From contig JAQMRL010000003.1 of NCBI GenBank assembly GCA_035578175.1, forward strand, positions 94,781,969 to 94,845,968: a stretch of DNA of 64,000 nucleotides, written 5' to 3'. Below are positions 33,621 to 45,439 of this stretch, one piece after another. Each line of letters opens with the position of its first letter. Within the stretch, counting starts at the first letter, position 1. Below the pieces are notes generated by a model. It searched no databases and was not told the origin of the DNA. It worked only from the letters and a program-made list of their open reading frames with translations. Source of the DNA: Catonia carolina. Taxonomy: Eukaryota > Arthropoda > Insecta > Hemiptera > Achilidae. Made by a program: the position numbers and the translations under genes.

Positions 33621-34511
33621 CGAGGTGTGGCTATTAAAAATTTTAAGCAGAATCACTTATTGTCACCTTCAATATACACTTCTCCTCTATCCCTACAACG
33701 CTCCATGCAAATTTTCCATAGTTTGAAACAGTGTTAGAAGTCATCTTCTGTCAGCTCCTTCAGGACACGTGCCGCTTTCTCTTTTACAGCTTCCACAGAC
33801 TCAAATCTTGTCCCTTTAAATGCAGATTTCACCTTAAAGAACAGGTAGAAAATAGTAACTTTTGATGAAACGTGGTTTTTTACTTATGATCCGGAAACGA
33901 AGTGCCAATCCATGCACTGAAATAGCCGAATTTCACCGAGAGCAAAAAAGCTCGAATGAGCAAGTCAAAATTTAAAGCAATGATGATTGTTTTTTTTTAT
34001 ATCTGTGGGATTGTGTACCTTCACTGGGTTCCTGAATGTCAACAATTAATCAATATTACTACTTTGAGGTACTTTTTAAACTACGTCAAAGAGTAAGGAA
34101 ACAACGCCACGAAATGTGAAAGGACAAATCATGGGTTCTCCACCAAGACAATGCGCCAGCTCATTCCGCGTTATCTGTCAAGAGGTCCCTAGCCAGATAC
34201 AGAATCTCAGGGTTAAAACATCAACCTTATTCACCAGATCTGGTACCATGTGACTTCTACCTGTTCGTTAAGGTGAAATTTGCATTAAAAGGGACAAGAT
34301 TCGAGTCTGTAGAAGCGTAAAAGAGAAAGCGGCACGTGTCCTGAAGGAGCTGACAGAAGATGACTTCCAGCACTGTTTCCAACAATGGAAAATTCTCATA
34401 GAGTGTTGTAGGGATAGAGAAGGAGTGTAGGCTATATTTAAGGTGACAATAAGTTATTATGTATAAAATAAAAATTGTACGTCAGTCTCGTTATTAATTA
34501 GCCTACACGCG
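33621..34511 (+). mobile_element. Palindromic mariner relic
   Basis: Both outer arms hold the same mariner 3' end in opposite orientation: 33621-33837 (minus) and 34268-34511 (plus), each running from TTAAGGTGAAAT through the transposase C-terminus to the terminal repeat CGAGGTGTGGCTATTAA (right: degenerate complement), with TA at 33619-33620 and 34512-34513. Between them, 33850-34267 encodes the middle of the transposase. Confidence 0.7.
33850..34430 (+). pseudogene. Mariner transposase, N-terminus missing
   Basis: Plus strand in several frames: VTFDETWFFTYDPETK (first catalytic Asp block), then WVLHQDNAPAHSALSV (second Asp), YSPDLVPCDFYLF (third Asp as DFYLF), then KGTRFESVEA and a QHCFQQWKI-like C-terminus. 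All three DDD blocks can be found, so the loss is by frameshift and stops (for example in TKCQSMH) and by absence of the helix-turn-helix N-terminus, replaced by the inverted arm. Confidence 0.75.
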
Positions 34512-34514
34512 TAG

Positions 34515-35095
34515 GAATATGCGACGGCTACTTTACCATGATTTGAAATCTCACGTGTCATAATATTTTTACTGTTTATCGACATTAACATTTTTTCTAT
34601 GAGCGGTTTTTTAGTGTAAATTTCTGCCGAAGTCGCAATTAATTATTTTAATTATTAGTTTATTTTTATTTTGTAAAGTCGTTAAAGCAATATTTTGTCA
34701 CATTGGTTTATATTTATACGTGTGTTTACTGTGGTTTACCAGTAACTATTTTAAAAAAATTTGTGGTAAATTTATGGGTTTTTTACACAGATAAATTAAT
34801 TCAAAGTACGAATTGCTCTTTTAGATTTTTTTGAATGAAGAAGTTACACGTAGCATAATCTACTGGCCAAGGTATTGCAAAAGTCCGAACATCAATATAA
34901 TCTTTATTATGCTTCCATAATATAGAGCTGTTGATTGGTTCAAGCAGAATATACATACGAGTACATCAGCTCTTTCAAGGTATAGATAAAAGCATTATTA
35001 GAAAATCCCTTTCACGAGACGACGCGTCTCATGGCTGGTGCCAATTTTAAAAAGGCTTATCTTTGACTTATAGCAAACAACATTAGTATTTTCTG
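34515..35095. other. AT-rich spacer
   Basis: No supported feature. Confidence 0.4.
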
Positions 35096-35099
35096 TATC

Positions 35100-35225
35100 T
35101 AATCGTTAAGAAGAATCAAATGACCCTATTTTTGTTTCCAAATTCCGACTTTGATTTCTTGACTTCCGGTTTCGGATCACTTGTGTTTGATACCGGAACA
35201 CAAACCCAATTATTTCTGTATCTAC
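35100..35225. repeat. Direct repeat left of Tc1 relic
   Basis: Resembles 35780-35905: both hold AATGAC.CTATTT.TGTTTCCAAAT, a TTGACTTCC.GTTT segment and CCGGAAC. Confidence 0.55.
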
Positions 35226-35234
35226 TACTTTGTG

Positions 35235-35700
35235 CAAATTAACTGGGACATGCTATTGTTTTCTCTGCAGTCCATGATAATTTCAACAAAATGAATTCAA
35301 CAAAGTACACAGAAATATTACGACGTAAAACTGTTCCATTCACTCAAACCCTTGAAAGAACATTTCAACTTTACTTCGTCTCCTTGTTATAATTCAAAGT
35401 TGGTGAAGACTTTCATGCTGGAAAATCAAATTAATGTGCTTGATTGGCCTGAAAATTCAACAGAGTGAAATCCCATTGAGACCGTTTGGAATATTTTAAA
35501 GAGACGTTTAAGTCAGATGTATTCTGCAATAAATAAACGCATGATAACTAATGCTACAAAAGTGTCGTTCCACGATGATGAAGTCAAGATAATGAGCACT
35601 AATGTAGTAAAATCAATGCCGAAAAATCTTCAAGATGTCATTTCTGCTTAAGGAGTATACAATTTTAACTAATATAGGTAGTATTTAACAGTGTACATCA
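35235..35700 (+). pseudogene. Tc1-like transposase C-terminus
   Basis: Plus-strand frames give MNSTKYTEILRRK, then FMLENQINVLDWPENSTE followed after a stop by NPIETVWNILKRRL, and a tail with FHDDEVKIM and LQDVISA. The DWPxNSPDLNPIENVW.LK block, with the third catalytic acid, is diagnostic of Tc1 transposases; here the D-L of PDLNP is lost (TE-stop-NP). The N-terminal two thirds are missing. Confidence 0.7.
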
Positions 35701-35779
35701 AAATATAGAATGAAGTAAAGCATCTTCTTTTTAAAGAGCGTTGTTACTTTTTTACCATTGATTTTCACAGTATACTACT

Positions 35780-35905
35780 CTTTACGAGAAATCGAATGAC
35801 ACTATTTCTGTTTCCAAATGCTAACTTTGATGTTTTGACTTCCAGTTTTGGGCCACTTCCATTCAAAACCGGAACTTCAAACATAATCCAGCCCAACTAA
35901 TTTTT
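35780..35905. repeat. Direct repeat right of Tc1 relic
   Basis: Partner of 35100-35225, in the same orientation. Confidence 0.55.
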
Positions 35906-35909
35906 TTTG

Positions 35910-37185
35910 TGTAGATTACGAATCCAAAAACAGTTTAGTGCTACCTCTTGCAGTTTCTGATAACTCGGTGTGACGGACGGACAAAACAAAATGATAACTG
36001 ACAATTTAAAATTGCCACCAACAAAACTTAGATCTCCGAAAAATTATTTATGCAGATGTAAGTCATATTCATTTATGTAAATAAAAAGGTTAAACGGTTA
36101 AAAATGTACTAGGTATATAAGTACATTTTCTGCATAGTACGAGTTAAAATAGTAGTTTACTTGTACAAAGAAATAATAAATTTGAGATGAGCTAACTATT
36201 TTTAAAAACACTAATGATATTTTTGTATTCTGAGTTTGAATCAAGATTTATTTGATACTATCCAATAATTATGAACGTTTTAACGTCTATATATACTACA
36301 GATGAACAATGGCGGACGTAAATTTCTATTGTTTCCTCCCTCATAACTTCCGGTTTTAAACAATGGCCCATTATTAAATTATACACAATTGTATGTTATG
36401 TAGTTTACGAAGTAAATTCAATTTGCAGGGCGAGAATAGACCTACATAATTTCAATTAGGCCAACATCTAATTAATTTGGTTACACCATTTGACAACTAA
36501 CTATTCTACTTTGTTAGATCAATCGTATGACAACTGTGTAGGTTTCTTTGACCTTCAACCTAAATTTTGGTTGTTATTGAATGACAGGCTTCTTATTTTT
36601 TTCTAATATACTTATGGTAACATTAATTAAAGTTTTCTTCGTTGTTCTCAACTTAAGGACTAGTGGTAAACCGAAATAGCAGAATTTCAAAGTAATCGTC
36701 GATGGATCCATCAGGAGGAAATAATAGAATTTGCCTTATCCCCCAATAGCATTGAATGCAATTTTTCACTAGTTTCTATACTAAATTCATCGAGTCTGCA
36801 TCAACAAATACATGCGTTGTTCACGTAATATTAGTAGCGCCGGTTGCTTAACTGTTGCCGGCTATTGAATAATGAACCGCGCTTACTTAAAAATAATTCC
36901 TTTCTTTCCTTCTAAAAATTTAATAAATTTGCATGATCTTTGTCATTAAAAATAACTCGCACTTTATATTACGCTAAGAATATAATGCAACGAAGACTGA
37001 CATTAGAAGAAAACATAATTACCTTAGTTATGCGTTCAATCAATAATCATCACGTGATCCATTTATCACTGCGTGTCTCCAGATTCGGTGAATAGATTAT
37101 AGGTATATTGCTAATTTAAGTTTCATATTATAGTTTTACGATGAACGTTACAATTTTTAAGTGAACTTTTAAGTGTTTTAGTTAC
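35910..37185. other. AT-rich spacer
   Basis: No supported feature. A small inverted motif (GCCGG.TGC..CCGGC) occurs near 36839-36865. Confidence 0.4.
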
Positions 37186-37189
37186 TGGA

Positions 37190-37340
37190 ATCCTTTGGGG
37201 TCTACTAATGACGCAGCTTCTTACAGTAAAGATTAGGCTTTTATTTTTCCCATGTTACCATAGTTTTCGAGGCCATCCTACATTACGTCTTCCAGATGAC
37301 TCGAACTTCATTATTCCTAGAGGTATACAACGATCTCTTA
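37190..37340 (-). pseudogene. Possible LINE C-terminal fragment
   Basis: The minus strand gives DRCIPLGIMKFESSGRRNVG followed by WPRKLW, resembling the R.DD.RIP...M..P.GRRNVGRPRKRW segment of LINE ORF2 tails. Very short. Confidence 0.4.
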
Positions 37341-37704
37341 AACGAACAAAACCGTTACATTCTTGACGGTATTCTGTCCCACATTTATTCATGTTATATA
37401 AAAATGCCCAACTTCTTCCTAATCTCTTTATTGGTAATCAAGTCTTAGAACAATAATGTAATCTTAAAATTCACCAGTTTACAGTTCTTCACTATTGATT
37501 GATAAACTTTTGAAACATCATGTCAAGTGAATTGTTTTAAGTGATACAGTGTTGCCGAAATTAAATACAATCCTGTTTATACTATTCAATCGCTCATCTG
37601 GCAACAATGTAGGGCTCATGGCCACTTTGAGTAGGGAAAAGAGACATACGCCATCCGATATTAGGAAAAGTATCAATTAGGTGACAAACTCATATATTGT
37701 TGAA

Positions 37705-38102
37705 TTGTTGTTGTTGTTTAGGTCATCAGCCAAAAGGCTGGTTTGAACCTCTAGAGGTTTTACTAAGTAAAACAAGGAGTGAGGTGATTTGCCATGCCTT
37801 CCTCACTGATTTGAAAAGTGAGCTTATCAGCATTCCAGGACATCCGAAAAGCATCCACTTTCCACCCTGCAAATGACACTTTTACTTCATTCACCACAGG
37901 GTCTGGCTGTATAATGAAATTTATTGCTCTCTGAGGAGATAACTCTGACTAGTGTCTTTTACACCTCTACCTCTTCTGTTCTTAAATGCTTCAGTCATAT
38001 AATTGGCTAACCATGTGGTAAGAAACAGAACTATTTTTAGTAGCCTTAGAATTAGCAAATCGGGAAAAATAATTTAACACTCCACTTGCCTGTTATGGGC
38101 AA
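37705..38102 (-). mobile_element. SINE B, full-length copy
   Basis: A 398-bp copy, minus orientation, with a (GTT)n tail complement at the left and the head (GCCCATAACAGGCAAGTGG on the minus strand) at the right. A perfect 11-bp duplication (ATATTGTTGAA) is at 37694-37704 and 38103-38113. Confidence 0.88.
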
Positions 38103-38114
38103 ATATTGTTGAAC

Positions 38115-39120
38115 ATAAAAATTGAATTCTCGGAAGTTAAATAAATTTTTGAGGGGTACAATATTTTTAAGTGAATATTTTAAAATATTACGAACGTATA
38201 AGACTAATGTAAATTCGAGGTAACGGAAATGATGCTTCAGAAAGTACAGCTACCGACACAAAAAGTAGAATAACATTCACGTTTAAGAAATAAAAACCTG
38301 AATGGATAAGTACGGTATCGCTTATAAGTGGCGATATCGTACTTGTCCACATTGTTACTTATCATATATGATAGGTATTATTGACTATTGTAATGAAAGC
38401 TTCTTCGAAGCACTGATGAAGAGATGTAAACCAAAATGACCGGAGAGTTCATCTCATTCCGAGCTTTAAGGAAACTTGGTTTTGATACTGATGGTAGTGG
38501 CTGGGAAGCGGTAGACGACCATGAATGTCGTAGAAGTATTAAGCTAAGATAAGAATCATGAAAAAGTATACCAAAAACAGAATACATGCTTCGTTTCATA
38601 TTATAACTTGCAGAAACGTTTCAGGATACAGTAAGTTTGTATAACTTAAATAAATAAATTACAAACATTAACTGAGAGCAATAGAGTAGGGCTAAAATAT
38701 TGTACAGATAAATTTTTAATAGTAACAGTAATGTGGTAAAGCACCATGAATGAAAGATATTTATGAACATGTCGTAAGCCTGTCTTCTACCTCATTAATT
38801 TCTTTCTTCAAACGTACATTTAGCAAAGTCTACTTTTGTAACGGAGTATGACAAAAGAGTAAAAACAAAGTTTATGTCAAAACAACTGTTATTTTTTTCT
38901 TAAGAAAAACAAAAAAAAGAGTAACAGAAAAGTTATATATTTCATTTTAATAAGGATAAATTTTTCTGTGAAAGACTTTTTTGGAATTTATTTCTGATGA
39001 TAAAGCGATACTTTTTATCTTGGTGTAAATCAAATATCAAATTCGAATGAATGTAATAAGCAACTCTACAGTAGTAGACTAACAGAAGAAAAAATTTTAA
39101 AAAATTTTGATTTTGATATT
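38115..39120. other. AT-rich spacer
   Basis: A short frame near 38400-38550 (with RALRKLGFDTDGSGWEAVDD) is not recognised. Otherwise nothing. Confidence 0.35.
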
Positions 39121-39127
39121 GACCTTA

Positions 39128-39335
39128 TTTCTGTTGTTAAGGTCATCAGCCATAAGGCTGGTTTGAACTTCTAAAAGCTTTAGTAAGTAAAACAAGGTGT
39201 TAGGTGTTTACCATTACCTTCCTCACTGAGTAGAAAAGTATGTTAGCAGTATGGCAGGCTCACCGAAAAGCACCTACTTTTCACCCTCCAAATAACACCT
39301 TCCTTTCATTCACCACAGGGTCTGCCTTGTCCTTC
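39128..39335 (-). mobile_element. SINE B, 5'-truncated
   Basis: The tail side (GTTAAGGTCATCAGCC) and body to CACCACAGGGTCTG are present; the head is missing. A separate short tail piece lies at 39497-39560. Confidence 0.65.
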
Positions 39336-39496
39336 CATTTTGAAATACGTCCATAAGAGGTCTTCGTTCTAATCATCAAGTACCATTTCAAAGGTTTAAA
39401 AGTAAGATTGCCAAATTATTTGCATATGATTTGAGTCTTCTTTAGTATTTTGTACTGAACACTTTGTTTAATTGGAAATTTTATTAAATAAGACAT

Positions 39497-39560
39497 GTTG
39501 TTGTTTAGGTGGTCTTCAGCGAAAAGGCTTGTATGAACCTATAGAGGCTTCATTAAAATG
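39497..39560 (-). mobile_element. SINE B tail fragment
   Basis: TTGTTGTTTAGG followed by a degenerate CTTCAGCGAAAAGGCTTG and CCTATAGAGGCTT. Only about 60 bp. Confidence 0.5.
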
Positions 39561-39564
39561 TTTG

Positions 39565-41090
39565 GCAACTCTTTACCGTTAATTTGGTATATATGGAAAG
39601 ACTGTACGATACAACGGAAGATATACTGCGAACGAACTGGAACGAACTGTACTGTAGTATAACAGAAGATATAATCAAATAAGCGAATTAATGCAGGAAC
39701 GCTTGGTGGCCATCTTTAATCGCCATTTTGATCGATTTTGCCGGAGGTTTTTGGGGAACATTGGATATTCTTTATCAGGAGGTTGAAACGAGCACGTCAA
39801 TGTATTACAAGTTTGGATGAGGGGGTGCACACGTTAACCCTATCTGGCCCACGGACTACAACTTTCTGTAAGCGGATTGACTGGGGCGATCTGAAGGTCT
39901 CGTTAAAAATTTATTTTATTGTTAAAACTTTATGTATTTTTAAAGAAAATCGATTAATATACTCGTATACTTTTTATCTACATTTTTAATAAGAGTAAAT
40001 TCTCCCGTGTTTTTACAGTGGATAATGATTGTTAAAAATGAACACTTATAGCAATATACGAAGGCTACAAAGAAATTTTAATCCATTGATAATATAGGAG
40101 GAGTACTATATTAGAAATAAGGCGATTTATAACTCAATAACGGCGTATTTTCCTCTATTTCATCTTATTCTGGTGGAACCAACAGATAATCTTTTAAAAG
40201 TAGGTCACTAATAGAAATTTATGTTGTTTTTCCAGATATTTGGAAAGAATATTTCTCACGCCATAAAGCACTGACAGAAATTTATCCTCTACAATATTTT
40301 TTGGCATAAAATTTACTACAAGTACATAAAATTTTACCGGCTGTAGGGTAGGCTAATATTACCGGCTGTTATTCGTAGGCAATATTTTTATACTAGTCTA
40401 TAGAAACTTGGTTTAAAAGAAACGCAATGTAATATTCAAAAATACTGAGAAAAGTATTTGTAAATTTATGTATGTTTGCAATACGAAATTTTATTTACAA
40501 CATTAAAAAACAGATTTCATTGGAAATAATGGATAATTCTTTAAAATGCTCTTTATCTTCACCATAAATTATGATCAATGTTTTGTAAATTGCTCATTGT
40601 GTTTATGTATACTACTTTTCATGATATTTCAAAATGAAGTATAGCATTCACTATAATCTGATATTCTAATTCGACGATTTTTATTACCAAAGGTCAAATA
40701 AAAAGAACAGTACATAAGTCCTTAAAATGTTTTATGAATCTTACTGATCTAACAAATTTTTATCTTGTACTTATTTAGGAGTGTCAAATTACTTGTACTT
40801 GATCTGTTAGTTCCAAGGTTGTAAAAAAATAATGATGTTGATTTCCATATTTTCCGACAATTTGATTGCACAAAAAGAATAACGTTGTCCTTTCAGTCTC
40901 TTAACACTGGAGGTCCTAAGGTCGTATTTTAGTATAATTCTTCGTTGTTCACTAAAATAACAGACTTCCTTGTATAAAATTTATAGAACTGCGTACCAAG
41001 TCTTTTTGTGGAAGATAGCCTTCCAGGTTTATTCAACTGTAGATTGAGAAGTATACACTACTAGTTAAAGCTTTATGTTAGAAAAAAATT
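39565..41090. other. AT-rich spacer
   Basis: The frame at 39738-39989 has no known motif and I do not call it a gene. Confidence 0.35.
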
Positions 41091-41099
41091 TGGGAAGCA

Positions 41100-41905
41100 A
41101 TTTTTTCCACAAAAAGGTTTTTAACCTCAAAAAACAGAACCTAATTTTATTGAATAATAACATTAGTGAATAATGCAAAATTAAAACCAACCTTAATAAA
41201 AACCACTCTTTCAAGCTAAAATAGACTCTGTAGAGACAAATACTTCATTTAAAAGTTGTAGATCTTTTAATTTCTTACAAATTTTATAAAGTACACTTTT
41301 GTCGTAAAATGGATACTAGGACCGAAATCTTAAAAATTCATTTATTTTACAGATTTTCATGGAAAAAACCTAGAAAATTACTAATTACCGCTAAACTATA
41401 CGTTATAAAAAAACATGGTTGAATGTAGATTTTTAAATTGCCTAAAAGTTTAATAAAATACACTTTTGCTCAAAAATGCATATTAAGGCAGGAATCTTTA
41501 AAAAAACAACAATTTTTTATATGAGAGAACAGCCTCCTCAAGAATTTCAGCAGGCATGGCGCCTATCTATCTTGTAGAGCATAAAAATTGTAGTAAATTA
41601 GGCGTTTTAAAAACAATCGTAGAAGCCGTTGTTGATAAAATCGCAAAAAAGTGAAAAATGATACAAATAAACTACTACTTACCGTGAACAGATTTTGACG
41701 AAAATGTTCGTGTCGGGTCTGATAGTCGTATTTAACTTAAGTTTTAAGTTACACGCGCGCGCGCGCGCGCGCCCACACACAAACCAATCGCTAAAAACAT
41801 GTTTTTTTCAGGGGGTATGAAAACGTGTAAGTCCGGTGAAAACTCGATTTCAAAAAATCGACATGGAAACAATAGGTTCCTTCCTAATATTCAAATAGGC
41901 AAGAA
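41100..41905 (+). repeat. Repeat A, copy 3
   Basis: Aligns with 130-950. The microsatellite here is (CG)n then (CA)n at 41752-41780. The extreme left end is replaced by unrelated sequence. Confidence 0.75.
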
Positions 41906-41909
41906 AAAG

Positions 41910-42305
41910 TAAAAAATAAATTATTAGAAATTGTTAGAAAAATATCAAATATAATTTTCGAAAGTAGAATATTTTTGACTTTGAAGGGATGTACGACATC
42001 AAGAGATGATATATTAAAAAACTCTTTTGGGAAATATCTGTTAGTTTCGGCAGGATCTCCTACCGATTAGGTTTGTCAAACTGCCGGAATACAATATATG
42101 GATTTTTACGCTTATGATATATTTTCTCACCCGAAAACGAGAGATAGTAAAAAATACAAAACCGTTTTATACCAACGTCCTTTTGTTTGTAAAACCTTAG
42201 TTATTTGTTATACAGCAAAAACGGTTAATTCTTGTAAGATTAAACTTAAAAACAAACATTTTACATCGTTCTATCTGTAAAATTCCAGCTAAGGTATTTG
42301 ATGGT
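41910..42305. other. AT-rich spacer
   Basis: The 60-codon frame at 42098-42280 shows no known motif. Confidence 0.35.
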
Positions 42306-42318
42306 TATAAAAAAACAA

Positions 42319-42720
42319 TCTGCCCATAACAGACAGGTGGAGTATCAAATTATTTACACTAAATCTGTTAGTTGCAGGGCTAAAATAAATACTTCTGTTT
42401 CTTATCACATGGTCAATCAAGTATGACTGAATCATTTAAGAACATAAGAGGTAGAGGTGTGAAAGACATTAATCAGAGTTATCTCCTCTGAAAGTAATGA
42501 ATTTCATTATACAGCCAGACCCTTGGTGAATGAAAAGAAGGTGTCATTTGCAGAGTGGAAATATGTACTTTTTAGAGGGCCCGGCATGCTGATAAGCGTA
42601 CTTTTCCACTCAGTGAGGAAGGCAATTGTAAACCATCTCACTCCTCGTTTTACTTAGTAAAACCTCTACAGGTTTAATCAGATCAGCCTTTCAGCTGATG
42701 ACTAAAACAACAACAACAAC
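42319..42720 (+). mobile_element. SINE B, full-length plus copy
   Basis: Head GCCCATAACAGACAGGTGG at 42322, ending in (AAC)n at 42703-42720. A near-perfect duplication of about 11 bp (ATAAAAAACAA, one extra A at the left) is at 42307-42318 and 42721-42731. The head can form a hairpin whose two arms lie around 42340-42362 in less diverged copies (GAGTGT/ACACTC), within a GCCC...GGGC frame, so it may derive from a tRNA. Confidence 0.8.
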
Positions 42721-42739
42721 ATAAAAAACAAAATTATTT

Positions 42740-43220
42740 CGTTTAACTACATTTTAGTAATACTGTCGCAAAAAGTTAAAGAATCGTTACAATAATACGT
42801 CTACATGTTTGCACATACTCTTATAAACTTATGATTAATTTCAGCCAATACTTGATAAATGTACATTATTAATAAATTTAAATACACGAACAGTATTAGC
42901 AAATACCCATGTTGGCAACTCTTAACAAGTTGAATAATTGCAGCTGTCGGGTTTGATATCAGATTAAACAAATAAATGAATCAAGTTTGATATGTAATTT
43001 ATTTATGTATAAATGAAATGCACTGGTTTGTTAATGGTACATAGAGAATAAATAATGTAACCTATTAATAAAATTCAATAATTTATTGAATTTAAATCTG
43101 AAACCGTAAACATGAATGACCTATAAAAAGTTAAACGGTAATATATAAACTGTCATGAGAAATCAGGACTTTTTAAGGTTTCTCAAAATTGAACTCTGAG
43201 ATTTTAACGTAATCTTTTAT
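42740..43220. other. AT-rich spacer
   Basis: No supported feature. Confidence 0.4.
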
Positions 43221-43232
43221 TGACTAAGAGGT

Positions 43233-44075
43233 AACCTGTCTCGCTCTATTACCCAAAGTTCTGCCTATAGTTCCCTTCTGGAATTGGCTTAATTTCTGAT
43301 CTATATCCAGATCACAATCAAATCCCACATTACACCCTAAATAAAGAAAGTGAGATACTTTCTCCATACTAGTATTATCCACAACTATTTTCAAACGAAC
43401 AGAATATTTTCCCTTAAAAACCATTATTTTGTTTTTATCAATAGAAATTTTTAAGCCAAAATCTTTACAAAGTTTGTGTAATACATAAACCGCCCGTTGA
43501 AGATCATCTTCTGTCTCTTGCATAATCCACATGTCATTCGCAAATAAAAGTGCATTAAAAAAACTACTGTCATTTAAGTTAATACCAGAACTAATGCTGC
43601 GTTTCCACAACTTAAAAATTTGTAATCAATTTGTATTAAATAATGTAGGTGATAGACTACACCCTGGTCGTACACCTTAGTTAATCGTAAATTCTTTTAA
43701 GCGTTTTGTCTCCGTATTTATAGCTATTCTAGTATTGGCATAGAGACTTTTAACTGCACACACCAAGTGAGAAGGGTACTCCAATTTTGTCATAATCTGC
43801 CAAAGAATCCGATCGAAGGCTTTCTCAAGGTCTGCAAAAGTCGTATGCGTCTTCAGATTAAACTCTCTCTGTCTCTATAATGCTTGTGACCGTAAATATA
43901 TTGTCCATACATAATCTGCCAACTCTAAATCCATTCTGCTCTTCACTTATAATTGCTTCCGTTATTACCCTTACTCTATTGTTAATTATTTTTGAATACA
44001 CTTTATATCCAGTATTCAACAAGCTAATAACCCGATAATTACTACAATCCATTCTTCTACCCTTTTAAAACAGAG
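43233..44075 (-). pseudogene. LINE reverse transcriptase segment (inverted part)
   Basis: Minus strand, N to C: MDCSNYRVISLLNTGYKVYS (RT motif 1 region), EEQNGFRVGR, then in another frame DLEKAFDRILW (motif A, Asp kept), GVRPGCSLSPTLFN after a stop (motif B), and FANDMWIMQETEDDL where motif C should be FADD: the first catalytic Asp has become Asn. Next are GLKISIDKNK and FLYLGCNV. Two frameshifts, at least one nonsense codon and the D-to-N change show it is dead. It ends near TLGNRARQ. Confidence 0.85.
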
Positions 44076-44084
44076 AGATAGAAC

Positions 44085-44378
44085 AGAAGAACTAAGGGGT
44101 CTACACGCTTGGACAGAATAAGGAATGAGAAAATCAGGTCAGATTAGGTATCTACAACTTGAACGAAAAGATAAAGTATTATTGCCAAAGTTGGAGACAG
44201 CACATGGCAAGGATGTCGGATCACAGGATACCTAACCAGGCACACTGGTATGCTCCAGAAGGGAAAAGGGATGTCGGTAGACCTAAGAGAAGATGGAGAT
44301 AGATGACATAGTTTGTGAGTTCGGAACAGGCTGCGGCCTAATCCTTGGCTGGAAGAAGAAGAAGAAGAAGAAGAAGAC
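44085..44378 (+). pseudogene. LINE 3' end (forward part) with (GAA)n tail
   Basis: Plus strand: KGSTRLDRIRNEKIRSDLGI, then INEKIK-like and WRQHMARMSDHRIPNQA, then GKRDVGRPKRRW and a degenerate EQA segment, ending at a (GAA)n run (44352-44377). This is the C-terminal tail expected some 60-70 residues after the end of the inverted RT part, so a small internal stretch was lost at the junction. Confidence 0.75.
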
Positions 44379-44394
44379 GACTAAGAGGTTTTTT

Positions 44395-45435
44395 TTGTTA
44401 AACGGGTTAGTAAAATATTTTGTAAAACTCTTAGTAACGCTTTTCAAAATTAATTTAAAAATTAAGATACCAATACGACAAAGTACATGCTCCATCTTAG
44501 AAATCCAAATTAGATCCAGAAAGTTATTGGTTTAAAAGTATTTACATAAACAAATTAAAGAAAATTTTAAACTAATAATTATTTCGTGCAAATAACAACG
44601 GAGAAAAGTTTTATCAAAATTATTTAGTTTTCATTTTACTTTGCACTTACGAAATTAATGGAAATAACGACATTAAAAAAAATTTCATTACGTGCTAAAA
44701 AAATTCAGTTGTTGCGAATTCATGTGCAGACTATGTTCTCGTCTTTACGACCATACTTCCAAATTTGGTGAACCCAGACGACAGACCAAATTTTGGAACC
44801 TCTTATTAAAATTAATTATATGTTTAGAATAACTACAGGGTGGTCAAATTTCTGAATCTTAACAACCACATCACACAGAGTAACAAACCACCCAATTCTA
44901 CAAATACAAAGTAGAGTAACATTTTTTTTAACAATTTAAAAATGTGTAAATAAATTTTACTTATCACTTTTATTGTAAATTTCCCTGATTACAGAGAAAA
45001 GAAGCGGGAAAAGGAAGTAAAAAGTTATCAAACACTTTTCTTCATAATATTTATGTTAAAAGAATTCTCATTAAAAAGTTTCAGGTAAAATAAAAAAAAA
45101 ACAAGACTAAAGGTTGCGGAAACTTTCATTTTGTCGTCTACTAAAGTTCTTCATGATAATCAATAATAATTTCACGTAAAAAAACTTTCAAGCTATACTG
45201 TGGTAAGAAATACAGCAAGCAACCCAGTTATGATGGTGGTTGTTTTTAGGAAACAGTGAATAGGCATATTACTGTGTTAAAATAACGAGCAGAAGTGGTA
45301 CCAAAAGTTTTCTGGGAAAAACTAAATACAAAGCGAACATAAACATAGCCACGCGGATATTGAAGATGAATTATGGCAAAAAAGGAAAATTTTATAGCTT
45401 TTAGGTCATCGGAGAGTTAATACAGCAGAAAATAA
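44395..45435. other. AT-rich spacer
   Basis: No supported feature. Confidence 0.4.
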
Positions 45436-45439
45436 GCTT

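Larger units (their letters stand above)
43233..44378. mobile_element. 5'-inverted, truncated LINE insertion
   Basis: A perfect 11-bp duplication (GACTAAGAGGT, 43222-43232 and 44379-44389) brackets two oppositely oriented parts of one LINE: an RT segment on the minus strand (43233 to about 44080) and the 3' end with (GAA)n tail on the plus strand (about 44085-44378). This is the layout left by twin-primed reverse transcription. Confidence 0.8.

Noticed and set aside
39738..39989. 83-codon frame starting MPEVFGEHW
   Set aside because: No motif or domain recognised; length is within chance for this window.
44283..44495. Frame with a poly-Phe/poly-Lys run
   Set aside because: Reads through the (GAA)n tail of the inverted LINE.
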